In this document: positions 10,075 to 25,000 of the stretch, piece by piece
Layout: each line of letters starts with the position of its first letter
Numbering within the stretch: position 1 is the first letter of the stretch
Source of the DNA: Chaetorhynchus papuensis
Lineage: Eukaryota; Chordata; Aves; Passeriformes; Rhipiduridae
DNA: 64,000 bases
NCBI GenBank assembly: GCA_013396525.1
Contig: VWYX01000396.1
Coordinates: 310,001 to 374,000, forward strand
Direction of reading: 5' to 3'
The notes under the pieces: generated by a model
Databases searched by the model: none
The model's input: the letters and a program-made list of their open reading frames with translations, nothing else
Told to the model about the DNA's origin: nothing
Made by a program: the position numbers and the translations under genes

Positions 10075-13000
10075 CTAAAAGAGAAACCAGAGCCAGGTTC
10101 AAAATCACACAATGTTTTTTGGTATAAAACACTTCAACAAAGTCTGTGGCTGACAGTACTCAAAGCAGGAATTTATTTCAAGTCCCTGAACTAAACTGCC
10201 TCCCTGTTTACTGACTACATTAGACCTTTAAGAAAAGGAACTGCTTTGAATAAACAGCATATTTCCTTTTGGGATGGTCTGATTTTAGTAAGCTTTGGTG
10301 AATCTCACGTTCATTAACTTGGTTATCATTACAAATAAAGAGCAGCAATTAGACGACAACTCTGAAGAATCTTTTCCTCTACACAGCATTTTTTCATGCA
10401 CAAGGAATCCTCACACAGCATACACGTTGTCACCTTCCCTTAATAAAATGATCTATTTACTCAGTATTTAAAAACCACCGCATACTGAGGTCTTGAAGTG
10501 TTAACACTTTCAGGCACCTAAAAGCACTATGAAGACAAAAACATTTGATTAGTTAAAAACCTAGAACAAGGATCAAATCTGGAGAAAACAAACTTTTAAT
10601 ACATGTAGGCACAAATAATTTGACTATAAAAGTGCCATTCCATTAATTTTTGTTAAAGACCAAGTAAAGACCAAGGGAAAAGTAGTATTTTTTTTACTAA
10701 AGCAACAATAGTTGGAAAAACAGGCACGCTTTTATGTATACAGTCCCTAGTTCAGGCCTCAAAGAGAGGCAGCAATATTAATATTAAACATTAATTGAAA
10801 AGAATCCGTTTGAGTTTAACCTGATGGAGTTTAATGCAAAGGGAGAGAACTGACAGGCCCACAATAATTCTCATGATCCACCAGTCCCACAGAAGTACCT
10901 GAGGGAACTTCAACACATGGAGCAAATGACCAAAAGGAACTACTCCTGTGACATTGAAACAACTACAGGTCACCTTCAGCTCACAACTCATCGCTGAGTG
11001 AGAAACACTCAGTTGTGGGTGGCAGGTGACTTTCACAGCTCTGCTGCGTGTCCTCTCTTTGGGAAGGCCAGCGGGAAGCTCTCCCAGTCAGACTGCGCCC
11101 GGGCGGCCACAGGTGCAAACAAGACTGGGTCTACAGCGTTACACAATTTTCCAGATGCCACATTCTCATCCAGCCACTCAACCTTGTGATGAGTTATGGA
11201 CCTCTCTCCCTTCTCTTGAGAACAACAATCTTCTCCTCCCTTTGGCTCCCCCTCTGCACCAGCAGACAGCCCCGCCAGGTTGCCTGGCCAGGGAACACAG
11301 CGGAGGCAGTCCAGAGGAACTGCTCCATATGCACATTTAGCTTGGCAGCTGCAACTCTGCTTCCAACTGCATTGTTAGAAGTCTGTTGTTGTGATGTATT
11401 CATGAAAACTTGCCAGATTTTTCCAACTATAAACCCTGGTGTATAGCAGAGATTGTCTCTGCCTACAGACCTTGCTTCACTCGGACTCCCTGATTATCAT
11501 GGTTATAGCAACACTGACATTCAAAACAAGAGAGCTCAGCTTCCACAGTAATATCTACTGACACAGCATGTACTTGTAGATCCACTTATTGTTACCTAAT
11601 TATTAACACCTTTATAATGAAATATTACAGCACAGTTTAAGACAGAAATTTTATTTAGAGACTACTCAATTGCTAGATTGGAGATGAAAGCTGCCAACAA
11701 AGCAGCTCAGATTTGACAGTGACAAGCATTTATTAAATAGGGAATCATTATTCATGGTTCCAAAAACATTTTTTTTTTAATGAAGAGTTTGTGGGGCTTA
11801 AAACAAGCAAACACTTCTATTTTTGATAAAGTTATGAAAACAGGCAGCTGAAAAGCTCTGCAATAATCTCAGTTTACATACAGCTGACACAAAATTAATG
11901 TTTTGTACCCTTAGGTTTTTCCCGTGGGATCTAGGCAACAGATCCCAACAAGTTCTGCTCCTCGGGTAGTGTGTATGTTATACTAACACAGGAGCAAGAT
12001 GTTACAACAAAAACAGTTTTGCACTTCAGAACAGTTTGTCACTGGCAGTTGGATGACAGTGTCTCACACAGGAAAATGCCACTCCCTAGAACTATGAAGA
12101 AACTTTCCACTTTTTTCCCTTCAGAGTAGTTCTTCCATATATATATTGCTTTGCATTCAGCAGTGAGAGAAAAAAAATAAAATGTACTGTTTGGCAGTTC
12201 ATCTCAAGATATGAGTGATTCAGAGTATCTGAATGGGCATACAGTGGTGGGTTATCATGACCATTCTTTTCCCATGTCTACACAGCAGAAAGTAAGCAGC
12301 ACAACCATTTGGAATAACTATTCATGCATAATTTAGCCAGAATACATAACAGAATTTTAAGATGCTTGTTGTACAGAAAAATCCTCTGGATTACTTCTGA
12401 CTATACTTTGCTGAGGTGGGAAACCTTTTCACACTGAAGAACTTGATATTAAATTCTTGATAAAGTACTCAACTTGGAGAGTCAAATAGTAGGGACCATA
12501 TTAAAACAAACTAGTGTATCAGTTCTCCAGACAGATGAGGGCTGGACCAAAAAAGCTGCGTTACAGCATTTATTATCATTATCCAACTTGCAGATTAAGA
12601 AGAACTTGCATTACACATGAGTTAGTTATCCTTTTAGATTAGTTTCTCTGAATAGTCAAGCGCCTCATCTTCTCTGTCCTGTTTCTGTTCTCCCTTTGCT
12701 GCTTCACTTCTGGCCTATTTTTAAATGCTGTCCCTCCTTTGCCAGTCTGGGGACTCTGCTGTGCCATCTTGCTCAGCAAGAGAAGTTGGATAGAAAAACC
12801 AACAGAGATCTGCTGCTGCTGCTGAGCCTCTATCACCAAAGCAACAGCCAGTGAGCAGCACATGAGCCAACCTGAGCTGTAATACAGGTGGGTGAAAAAC
12901 AAGCAAAAAATTTGTAATTCATAATGCCTGGAGGGGAAAATAGCTGAAGAAAATTACATGGAAGGAGAAATCTAGTATTAGTTCACTGAAAGGCAGATTC

Positions 13001-16000
13001 TATAAAGAACTGTATTCATAAAGAAATTGTATTTTAAGGTTTTATAGTACAAAATGTTTAAAAACTGCTTACAGACTACTTAAGTACACTTTTTTTAAAG
13101 CAACTTACTTGTCTGTTGTGTACTGGGTTTGATGTACTCGAAGGACTGGATTGTGACAAAGCTACACTGCTATTTTTTCCAATCTGAAAAACATTAATTG
13201 AGCAGTATTGAGAGGCATATTTGTCAGTTGAATTCAGATGCTGGTGATGGCCTTCCCTTTCCTATGTAGCGTGGTACCAATCGCGTTGCATTTGGAACAC
13301 AAGTATTTTGCTATTGCAAAAGATACGTTTCAGATAAAATCATCATTATCTCTCAGAGCCTGTATACTTTGAATAGTCTTAAAAGGCACATAAATACTGT
13401 TACAGGTCAGAAAATAACATACAAAACAGTTGCTGAGGGGATATGAACTGTCACCCCCCACCTCTCTAGACTGAAATACTGTTTTCTCTAGTTACTGGAG
13501 TCACTTAGAGCAGCTATTCAGAGAGCACAGAGTGCTCGAGGTCATGGGATCCTCCCCAGGAGATCTTCCCCTCTCCCGGGGAGTTTAAACCAAGTGGCCA
13601 AGCACCAGAGCATGCCCTAAGTTATTCCATTTTCTTCCATATATCATTGCTCAATAAAGCAAATATTAATGACAAGAAACAAACTCCAGAGGTTCAAATT
13701 TGCATTTGTATCCATTTACTGCACCGGAGAATTTCTTTGGGAATGAGTGTAAATTGTAGCATGCACGCATACATACATTTTAAAAGCACTTAGTTATACT
13801 ATTGCTATATTCAATCTGCTTGGTTCAATGTTTGTGAGTTTACAGCACTCTGCAAGAGCAGCCTGTCATAAGTTTTTCTACAATGACCTTTAACATGGAG
13901 TAGATAATTCTGTTGTGGTACAAGAAGGGACACAGCTGTTGAGTCAGAGGAGTAGTTCCTCAGGGGTTACATGACTGATAAAAATTAACCATGGATACCT
14001 GCCTGCAAATGGCAGATGACTGCAGTGTGAATACTTGTTTACAAAGTCACTGACTTCAAGTAATATCACTTTAATCCTTTGACAGAGAGGTAGCAAGGAC
14101 CTATCTTCTAAACAGTGAGAAATGCAGTAGCCAGTTTCTTACTGACTTAGAGGGGCTGTGGCATTGGCTGGCAGGGCCTTCACAAGAGCAGCTTTCTCCT
14201 TCCCTTCTGCAGCACTGTTTGTTATTTTGCCATTTCACGTAGAGTGAAAGGTAGCCTCTCTTTTCCTCTCCACATTTGCTCTTTCTCACACCGAGTTTGA
14301 AACAGTGCTCTCTGTTCACATTCTATCCAGAATAAATGTTTAAAGTTTTTATTTACAGCCAGTTTTGAAGGTGCTCTCATGGTGCACAAAGATTAAAAGG
14401 ATGGGTCCTGCTCCCTTCAGCTTGTTGTTTTGCCTTCCACAGCTGTTCTCCAGAAGATAACATTCTCCAACATACAAACCTTAACTACACAACCTTGTAT
14501 CTTTCCCAGCCGTTCAGAACATTAGGACACACCTGCAAACCTTTCTTCTCTACGTACACTATTACAGCATTCATAAACCCCTTCCTAATAAATACATGTC
14601 CTCCTTTTAAAAGGAGAAATAGTCACACAGGCTGAACAGGTACAGCACTCCAAAACTAAAGAAGGTTCCAAGATGTCTTGGGTCTTTAATGATGGGAAAC
14701 ACCATTTCAAAAGTATTAGTATGATGCCAAAACTCAAATCCTTTTTTTTCCCCCAGTCTCTTTAAAAATAAACTGTACTTCAAAATCCAATGGTTAACTC
14801 TTCTGGTTACTATCTATCCAGTCCAGAGCTGAATTAAATAAGAAAACTATACCTGAGCCTATCACCCGTTGCTGTGTTCTTAGTCTCTTTACTTTGCTGC
14901 ATTTACATGAAGGAACAGGAGCAAGATTTTAAGCCATACCATTTTTGGGGGTGGGATTTTTACCATAATTGCATTTCTAGAACACAGCAAGTCAAACAGC
15001 ACAGCTTAAAAGGGAATTTAAGCATTGTATTCTCCACAGCTTTAATTAACCCATGTAGAGTATGTCATATTAGTTGACCCATATGCTTAAATGGGTACAA
15101 ATTCCATTTATTTTGTATTGCATACAGTATTCCTGTCACAAAGACAATTAGCTGCCAGACAGACTTCGGAAATACAATTGACTCCATTTTACCTCCTATT
15201 TTTGACTACTGCTGTAGCTCCAAAAACCAGCAGTATAAGATGAAAGTGTGACCAACTTTTACATATATACATACACATATATGCATGTATACATATATAT
15301 ATATGTATGTATGCACCTGGACATATATATATATAACATATTTAAATATCTTTATATGGTAACACTCATTACAAATATTCAACCTCTTACTTAAGAAAAA
15401 AATTAGTTACAAATTTGTAACATTTTTACAAATATTCAGCAAAGATCTCTGATTGATTCTTTGTGGTTTATTTACTTATATTACTGTGCAACATGATGAA
15501 ATACATCATAAACTGAAACAGAAATGACCCACAGGAACAGATTTGATCCTAAGGGGGCTCAGAATTTGAACTCAGAACCTCCTGCATTCAGCTGTGAGAC
15601 TTCCTCACACTGCATTAGCTACAGACACAGTCTATGTCCTGTGAAAAGATGATACAATCCATTTCCTATTACCCATGTTTGTACCAAAGTACCAATTTGT
15701 ACTTACTTTTTCTTTCCGTTTGACACCATAAACCTCAGGGCAATTTAATCATTCTAGGCACATATGTTTCAAAAATCAGATTGTGTGACAGAAGGAAGAA
15801 TTTACAGCATCCTCTACTGACTTCAGTTACTTGAAGATCAGTTCTGATTGCAAGACACATTTAAGAGGCTTACCATAGAAAGACAATGCCACTACCCATT
15901 TTAAAAAGCCAAACAAGTCATATCTGTTGCACCTCTGCTAGAAGTAGGAAAGAGAAAATATGCCTGCTAGGCCATTCTTTGAGACCTTCATTCTGTCTCC

Positions 16001-19000
16001 TATACCAGCTTTAGGATTCATTTATTCCTTTCTTCCTCTCCCATTTCTGCCATATTACTTATGGATTGCTTTGCCCTTACCATCTTCTTTTCCAAATTCC
16101 ACTTGTTTGTATGTGCAATATCCTTAGGAAATGGGAGTTTCACAAGCAAAAAAAAAAAAAAAAAAATTCCTAAGCTACCTTCTCTGGATTCTCTGAGGTA
16201 TCCTATTTTCTATGGCTTTATCTTCCAGACACCAGGGCCAAGCGTTGTTTTGTGTGCACTGCACAGCACTGGACACAGTAGCAGAATGAAACAGTAGGTC
16301 ATGATAAAGATTGTACTGGCAGTTTTCCCACCAGATCTTACTTCACATATACTTTTGTCCTTACATAGCACCACTGAAAGAGAAGCCAAAGCTCTGTTGC
16401 TGTCAATGAAGCAAGCGTGTGTAACCTTATCTGCTGCGCTGACTTCAATATTCTGTGAACACATGTACACTAAAAAAGATAACCAAATGTCCACTAAAGG
16501 TCATCTGGTTAAGATCTTAATTTCTTAATTTTTCTAGTTTCAACCTGGAAACAACATCTGAGTTCAGGCGCCTCAGCCTCTCCCCAGGAAAAAGGTAGAT
16601 GTATTTTACAGAAAAGATATGAAGAGACTTGCATAACATTAGGAAATGAACCAGCAACAAGTTTGGGAAAAGAAATAAAGAGAAATTCTGACTCTCATCT
16701 TCCTGTTTCAATAACACAATTTATTTCAGAGAGATGAGAATTAAAAAAAAATATTTTTTCTAAAAATTATTTATCCATTCTGGACATTCAGTTTTACTTT
16801 CAGATATACAAATAGCTACTTTAATAATTGAATAAAAAAACTCATAAAAATATTTTGAGAAAGTGTATATATATATATATATGTGTATAGTTTTTTTAAC
16901 TCTCAAAACATCTTTCTATGACTGGTACAAAACAAATACAAATAGGTTTCTGTATTAACCTAGAAAGTAAGTTGTGTGGTGAAAACCAACCTGAAGTAAA
17001 TGCGGTATTTTCTTTTCATAATGCATGAAATATTTCAAGGAAGTCAGACATGATCTGCAAAAAAATAACTGGAAGAGTCCCTTACCTGCCGAGAGATGGA
17101 GCTGCTTGTAGGATCTGGCACCGCAGAAATAAGGTTGGCAGTGCTCTTTCTATGAACACTATTCATACCAGGCATTTTAGTGATTTTACAGGCTTTGCTA
17201 CTAGAACTAGAGTTCTTACGTTTTTTTCCTTCTGATTTGTCAAAAGAAAGGGGTAGAGAAGACACTGCATTATGTGCTCCCAGGGAGTGGTCCCCTGAGT
17301 GGTGCACGAGAGAAGATACAGACAGATTAGAAGAGTCAATACTGCTCACTACCATGCTCATGTGTTTCACTGAGTCTGTTGAACTACTTGACAATGAAGT
17401 CCGTCCTGAGGGCTCCGATTTGGCACTGAGTGGGCTTGTTCCATTATTGGTATTGTGCACAGACACACTGTTATAGGAGGATGTCGCCTGATAGGAGTTC
17501 AACGTTGAACTGGGGTTCAGGACACAGTTCTTTTTGTGGGACCCTGAAAATGAAGACGAGGGAGATGTCTGCAAAGATAATGAGGACGATGACGACGATG
17601 AAGACGATGACTGTGGTTTTTTCTTTTTGTTACTTGAAGACTCATCACTCCGTGATGACAGGTCTTTCACTTTTGAGGATTTGCTGGTTTTTGTTTTGGA
17701 TGGCTTGTGGGATGGGGAAGGGATGACTGCTGGCACTGGTGACACAGCTGATGGCGCCTTAAAAGTTGAGTCCATGATACTTAGGCTTGCAGCCACATGA
17801 GGAAAAGCTGTGGTGTGTGACATAATGGAATTTGTCTCTGCCGTTGTCACAAAGGCTGCATTTGATAACATGGCTGATGTCATTATGTAAGAAGAAGTGA
17901 TTCTTGAACTGATAGGTGTTGAAGGAATATACACCGCACTGGGGTTGCTGAAGGGCTGTAAGACTGATGCTGGAAAAGGAGTGGAGACATGTGCTGCTGG
18001 AGAAGGCATGGGACTGTCTGCCGCAGGAGGAATTTTCCTAAATAGAAAAGGAAAGGAAAAAAAAAGGAAGAAGAGATTTAGATACATAAAAAATTCCATC
18101 CTAATGCAGTTAGGAAATAATTTCCATGAAGGACTAACTTATTCAAAAAGGCAAACCTAGTTAATTATAATTTTGATTCCTATTCTATTCTACCAATCAC
18201 ATACAGCAATTAAGTGCATAGGATTACAATTTAAACACGTTATTACAAATTTAATTTTCTTTTTTCCTCTCTTATTTTACCAAACAATTAAAAAATGCAA
18301 CTAAAATTCCTGACAGTGGCATCTATACATATCCTAGTCATTATGCTTCATTAATTGCATATGTTTTGCTTCAAAGTTCAAGCTGTGGAACAGTTTCAAT
18401 ATCAACCTAAACTCATAGGTTAGATTTCATTAAGGTAGTAAATGAGCCAGTCTGGGGGGTTGTGAAGCAATTAATCATTGAGTTTAAAGAGGAAAGATCA
18501 TCCCTTTCCAAATGCAGTGCTATTCCCAACTGCTCATTTGAGAGCTGGTTAGATGGGATTAAACAGGTAAATTATTGATTCATTTTCACTGATATTGAAA
18601 AATTGACAAAATATTAAACAGAGCTTGATAAGCTTTATAAACAGCTGAATACTCTTCTGAGAAGAAAATCTAATAATATTACCTGTGAAATTAGTAGGAT
18701 GTATTCAAATTCCTTTCCATTCAGCCATCATCTATTATTTTATGTAGTACGGTGTTATCAAAGAACCAGACCATCACAATGTCTCTTGGAAAACTATAAT
18801 GTGAGCTTTTCCCATTATTTAGACTTAAATTTAATTCACAGTTTAATCCTATTTCTATTTGCTAAGAAGCTGTACAGCCCCGTAACTCTGTCCTTGTTAT
18901 CCTTACTACTGACACCTTTCCCATTTTTAAAGGCTTACTCTTGCCCTCACACAGCACGGTACGAGAGCAGCCCTGGGTGTGCTGCTTTATCATAAATCAA

Positions 19001-22000
19001 ATCCTAATTACAAGTGTTCTCTCCAGGTATTCCTCCTATGGAGTCTGTTGGCCAGAACAGTGTTTATGGCACAGTTACATATGGGATTACATACAGTCCA
19101 TGGTGCCAGAAATGAAGTCCTACTGCCTGCCACTTGCAATGCAAACAAAGCTGCTCATCAGAGCAGTTCCTCAGGTTACTTTTAAAGAAGGACCCACAAT
19201 TCATACCCACCTTTGCAAAGTACTTTGAGAACTAGGGATAGAAGTGCTTTGTTAATGTCACAGTTCTGAAAACACAGCCCTGCACCCTTGTACCTCTGGC
19301 CACAGCTGCAGAGCTATAGAACAGCAGCCTCACACCTAGCCCTGCTCGGGGGCACAGGAAAAGGTCAGTCCAGAGGAGGGTTGAGGACAACAGAGGAATA
19401 AAACAGGAGTTAGGCACTGTCAGCTCCCTGTGTTATACAGACAAGTGAGTATGGCTGGAGTTCATTAAAATATTAGAGATTACATAAACAGCTAGAATTT
19501 GGGAAAACATTTGAAATCAGATTTAGTGGGAGCAGGATAAGGCCTGTTTACTTCTAGTATCAAATAACTACTGCAGAGGTTATTTTTGTTTTCTGTACTA
19601 GTAGTGGTACCTGTTTTGTCAGATGCCCAAGCATCTTTTCTCCTGACAAACAAAGCCAATAGGTAACAAATTTTAATCTTTCTATTTAAGGAAACTAAAA
19701 TATTTTTATTTGTGGAAGGTGACAGACACTAGTTTATAAATTTACAAAGCAGATTGAGCATGATCAGTCTCTAAACAGACACAAAACTGGCCCTTTTATG
19801 GCAGAACCAACCATTTCCAAACTGTATCTCCTAGCACAGTGGCACTGTCATCACTAAGTTACCAGGTTAGTCAGACAAGCCAAGCTTTAGTGCCTTAAAA
19901 ATATATTTAAATAAAAATCAAACCTTGTTTATCTAATGTCTGGTATCCCATGAATATAACGCAGTCCTGATAATAAACAGTGACATGAAACACTGCACTT
20001 TAATGTCATTACACTGGAAGAAGAATGCATATTCTGTAGCAGAATACCCCCAAAAAATCAATCCTATCTGCAGATGCCATGAACTTTCAATTACTCTTTT
20101 TTTTTTTTTTTAAAGAATTAACATCTATTTTAGAAGTGCAGTCTATTTTAATGGATCTGTGTAGTCAAAGCCTATGGTGCTTGGAACCTGCATATGTGAT
20201 ACAGAGGTGCTTTAAGAGTGACTAATAACCAGAATTTTAAGATCCCAAAGGCAGTAAGGGCACTATGGACTAAAAACCTACCATATTCCATCTTATGCAC
20301 AGAAAAATGTGCACCAAGTTCCTTATCTTACAACTCATGAGCCTTACACAGTGCAACCTGAATGGGTGATGCAGGGGCATGATAAAGGCATAAAATTCTA
20401 AGCAAAAATCTAGATTCTTAGGGACTAAAAAGAGTCCTAAATCTGGCAGAAATTTACATCAGACTAGGAAATTGTTCTGGTGGGCTGTATATACCTTAAC
20501 AGAGAAGAGAAGATTTGTACACATGTTACTGATATCCCTTAGTACAGAGGTAATTTTACAAACGCTGGCCACGGAGTGTTTAATTTAGAAATTGTACAGA
20601 ATTAAAAATGTTAAATGATCCACCAAGTGTAAAAATCCCACTTACTTCCACATCTGTGAGTTCAAGTGTTTTTCTACCATGGAGTTCAGTGCGAATCGAA
20701 AATGGTCCCATCTTCTGTCAAAGACATAGTACCCTCTTCCCATTAAGCGACTGCCGTATGAACAGAACTGAAAGAAAAGGTATTTCAATGTTGCTTATAA
20801 AAATGTATTTCTACATTATGAAATATTTATTGATAGATCCAGGAACATCATTGTAATTTGTATCATGTGTATAAAACTTATTTTTAAATGTGGTTTTCAC
20901 TATCTGCAGCATAAATAGGTTTTTACAAATTATGAAATATGTGCATAATATCTCAACTTAGTCTAAAGTGTATTTCATACTTCATTAATGAATCAGTGCC
21001 AGAGAAAGAATGTAACTGCTGAGGTACTTCTAAAGAAAAAATTCTTACTGCCTCAGAAAGACAAGTTACACTGTTCTGTGCATCTTAAATATCATAATTG
21101 CATGACAGCAATAAAAATATAACTGAAGAGGGAAAAAAGTGCAATGGGAACATCTTTAGTATCCATTTAATAAACAAATCACTGACATTTCAGTAAAAAA
21201 GTAAATTATCATCTATGGCATCTGTGCTACAACAGAACATGGGATACACTCTTCACAGTGCATGAAAATCAACCGGAGGAGTAGTAAATATTTTGAGAAT
21301 TCTGCAGAGCTCAGGAGTACTTGCACCACTTCCTCTGGAGAACTTCCTACAACACTGAAATGTTACAATCAGGAATCTGCTCTTGCTTCAGCTCAGTCTT
21401 ACTGGTCTACATGATGCAGAGAACTGCTACAATGCCTGTTTGTAGGAGAGAAACCTGTTAAAAATCATCCTCAAAAAACAATACAACTCTCCATCATACG
21501 AGGGACTACGTGGTGACTGCAACTGTTCATTCTACATTCTGTTCATGCTGAGGTTAAACAGGTTAATTAAAACCACCACCTAAGTTGACAAACTCTCCTC
21601 ACCTCCCAGCGAGCCACCACTAACATCAGGTACCACCAAGAGGCAATTTAAGTAGCTACTGACTTTCCCCCTGATCAATTATTACCACCTGGCCGGGAGA
21701 GGGACTTTGTAAGGAAAACAGTTTACTTGAATATGAAATTCAGCAATTTAGCATGAACTGAGCTGAAGGTGACTTAGACCATCTTTTCTGACTTCATGCT
21801 GATATGGACTAAGAAGTTTCACTACCAGTAACTGCTTCAGTTGAGAGATGCTAAGATTTCAAAGAACAGATGAGTCAGTGGGTTTGCCTCGAAACAGAAC
21901 TAGGATCCTAAACCAAAATGGCTATTGACAGCCACGCCTCCCTGCTGAGGCATGTGCAAGAACTGGCTGCACTTAGATTATTTTTTGTGTGGGCACCCAT

Positions 22001-25000
22001 GCAGTGAACCTTTAGTTTTTAATTCACAGAGAAGCAGTCAGCAAAACCAAAGTAGCATACAAGAGTACCAAGGAAACAGGAAGTTCCTGCATATCACAGT
22101 ATTGTGTGGACTATAGTAATTCTCATTTTCTCTGTAAGAACCAAATACAGGATTTCATCTGACAGCCAATTTATGTTCAGGCCATACTTTTTCCTGGTGT
22201 CTGACAGTAACAAGTTCTCCTTTGCTCCAGGGAATACAAACAATGCTACCAGTTATCACAATATTTGTTTTATTCTGCATATCATATGGAAAACACGTAA
22301 GTGTATTCATTGGCTCAATTTTTATGAGAACCACCTCCTAAGAAGTTCAAGAGTTCTTCCATTGTTTCTTGGTTTGAACACTGTAAATAAATTCACACTG
22401 CAGAGATAATACCACAAAGCAGCTTTTACTACTTACAGCGAAATTTCTCACTAACACAGGAGAAAGACAAGACCAGCTGCTTAAACACATACTTAAGCCA
22501 CCACCAGAGCCTTTCCATTTTGAGATGAATGAAGCAATAGTTTCTAAGTCCCCATACACTCACATAAATGACATTTAATTACTGCTTTAAACCAGACTAT
22601 AAAAATGAATGGAGCACTGCCTTCTGCCACCAACTGCAAGGTACAGTTTTGTAAGAAGGACAACAACCAAGAGAATATTTGCTCATGTCACATTTAAAGC
22701 AGTGCAACTTTCCTCAGTTTAGCAGAAGTACAGCCAATTTGAGGTCTACTGAGAAGACAATCTAAAAATAAAACTTCTGATTTTCTGCTGCCCATCTTGT
22801 CCTACATCAATGTATCATGTGTACTGACCACTGTCTCCTCCTACCTTATCCCACCCTTACCATTTTCTGTTAAATGTATTTTTTCTCTTTAGAACAGTTT
22901 TCAGAATGTAAGGTCTTCATTCCCTACCTTCTTATTAAATTACTTATTTGTTCTCTCCTCTCTAATTATGCAAGAACAATGGCAAGGCATGCCAGAGACT
23001 GACACATACCCCAAGAGGTCTGGGATGGTGTCCAGAAAAATGACAGTCTAATTTCTCAGATTCTTCAGCTCCATCCGCTTCTCCTTCATCACTGGACAAT
23101 CTGCTCGTGATATCTCCTCCCATGGAAGGCAGTGGCAGTTCTGGTACGTACCCACTGTGGTTTGAAGAACTGTTGCTGTTTATGCTATTTGCAGATGAAG
23201 GTCTAGAAGGAGAATATACATTTAAATCATCAGCATTCAAAGGCTCTACAAACCTACCTGCTGGCATCAAGCATCAAAGCAAATGATGCCAGAAATGATC
23301 AGTGCAAAGGACAGTAAAAGATATCAAATAGCTGACATTAGGTCTTGTCAGAAACATATTGTGCGGTTGTCATCAAGCTAATGTTAGCAGAAGCACCCTT
23401 CTATTGCCTGAAATTTTAAATTTGTCATGAAGTTGGATTTCAGATCTTGAAAGAAGCAAAGTATATTTAAAACACAAAAATCAGGTGTATAAAATCTTCT
23501 TACACTGAACCATTACTCTGCTACTTGATTAATCCCAAGGGTCCAGTTATGATATTGTATTTCATACCAAAATCCTACTAAAATTAACGTCCTAAATATA
23601 AGAGTGTTTAGCTGACACCTTCTACAGGTAGATTAGTGAGTGAAGTAACCGGGAGAACTCCTCACAGTGCATAGGTTTTCTCCACCTTTGTCTAAAATAC
23701 AATAAAACAAAGTAGGAATGTCTTTGCACCACAGGGTGTGATGGTGCCTTGCCTTTCAAAAGTAGTTTGAAAACAGATTAGATTAGATTAGATTAGATTA
23801 GATTAGATTAGAAGTGGGGGTGGAAAAGGGTCTCAATTACAGTCTGTACAACCAAGACTCTGGTTGCATGGAGAGCTCTGAGGCTGGAGGAGATGTCCAC
23901 ACTGGGCAAAATCTGCAGATGATCTTCTTCCATCTCATGAATTCCCGCTCTCAGGACAGAGCAGTCCCCCAGCCTGCGGACAGGAGCCCTCTCCTGACCT
24001 GCGCTGGGATTGCTCAGGACGGCACCGGCACGGGACTGCCGCTGCAGCGGGGATGTGCGGGTGCTCCGCAGCCCCCGGCCGAGCCCCGCGGTGAGCCCGG
24101 CGGGCTGTGCCACCCGCGGTGAGCCCGGCGGGCTGTGCCACCCGCGGTGAGCCCGGCGGGCTGTGCCACCCGCGGTGAGCCCGGCGGGCTGTGCCACCCG
24201 CAGCAGCGGCGCCGCGGGCCTGCTGGCCCCACAGAGCGGCAGCAGGGCTGCCACGGCTGCTCCGAAACCAGCCAGGACAACCCACCAGAGGCACTGCAGC
24301 AGGAACAGAAATGCAGGCTGCACAAACACAATCTATGACTGCTAAAAGCCTCCTCCTCGAGTACTACTGCCTCGGTAATTTCTGCAGCTGACTCTCGTGG
24401 AATTGCATTCCAGTTTTGCTTCTTTGACTGTAACACCTACTAAACCTGATTTCTACCTTTCTGTCTGTGCTCCTCTCTTTGAAGGGCTGTGTAAGGTCAC
24501 TTCTTTTACAAGAATCAGGCAGAGAAGCACAATTCATTTGTGGCTATTCTTTCATTGTCACGCAAACCCTGCAAGGCCCATCTCTGCCATTGTAGGAATA
24601 AAACTTCTTTAGGGCTTGGTGGCCACACAGAAAACATTGGAAACAGCTTTCTCTGTAAGATCTGGGATAGCAAATACAAGAAATATCTCTTTGAAATAGG
24701 GACTATTGTAGTAGGAAAGTCCCAAAATGAGTACCCAATCCTGAACAAGGTTTCTGCAAGAAATGAATGATGAAAAAATATAAATATGAACAAAGACAAC
24801 TAGTTTATCTCTATGCACTCCAGCCAAAATTAGTACCAAAAAATCTCACAAATAAAGAAAATATATGGGAAGTTTTCCAGAGGATAATTAGAATTCAGTA
24901 GTTCAAACAACTCACACTGTTTTTTGCAAAAGGATGCCTTCAGAAGTTTTCATTGTCCTTCTGAAGACTGTTTATGTCCCTTCTAAGAAAAATCTTCAAA

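Larger units (their letters stand above)
13184..17085 (-). other. ATXN7L1 intron between exons G and H
   Basis: About 3.9 kb. It contains a TA/CATA microsatellite (15261-15340), a possible tRNA-derived SINE remnant (15545-15615), a poly(A) run near 16148 and a (TA)n run at 16866-16882. No additional exon was recognised. Confidence 0.75.

Noticed and set aside
11026..11446. Overlapping open frames at 11.0-11.4 kb
   Set aside because: No family match and no consistent splice signals; local GC content explains them.
17044..18099. 351-codon minus-strand open frame read as a complete protein
   Set aside because: Only 18037-17086 is exon. Both ends of the open frame are intron read-through past a clear acceptor and donor.
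23808..24436. Overlapping open frames on both strands with repeated Ala-Arg-Arg-Ala-His
   Set aside because: Produced by the 28-bp minisatellite, whose units shift frame every copy and give similar peptides in all frames.
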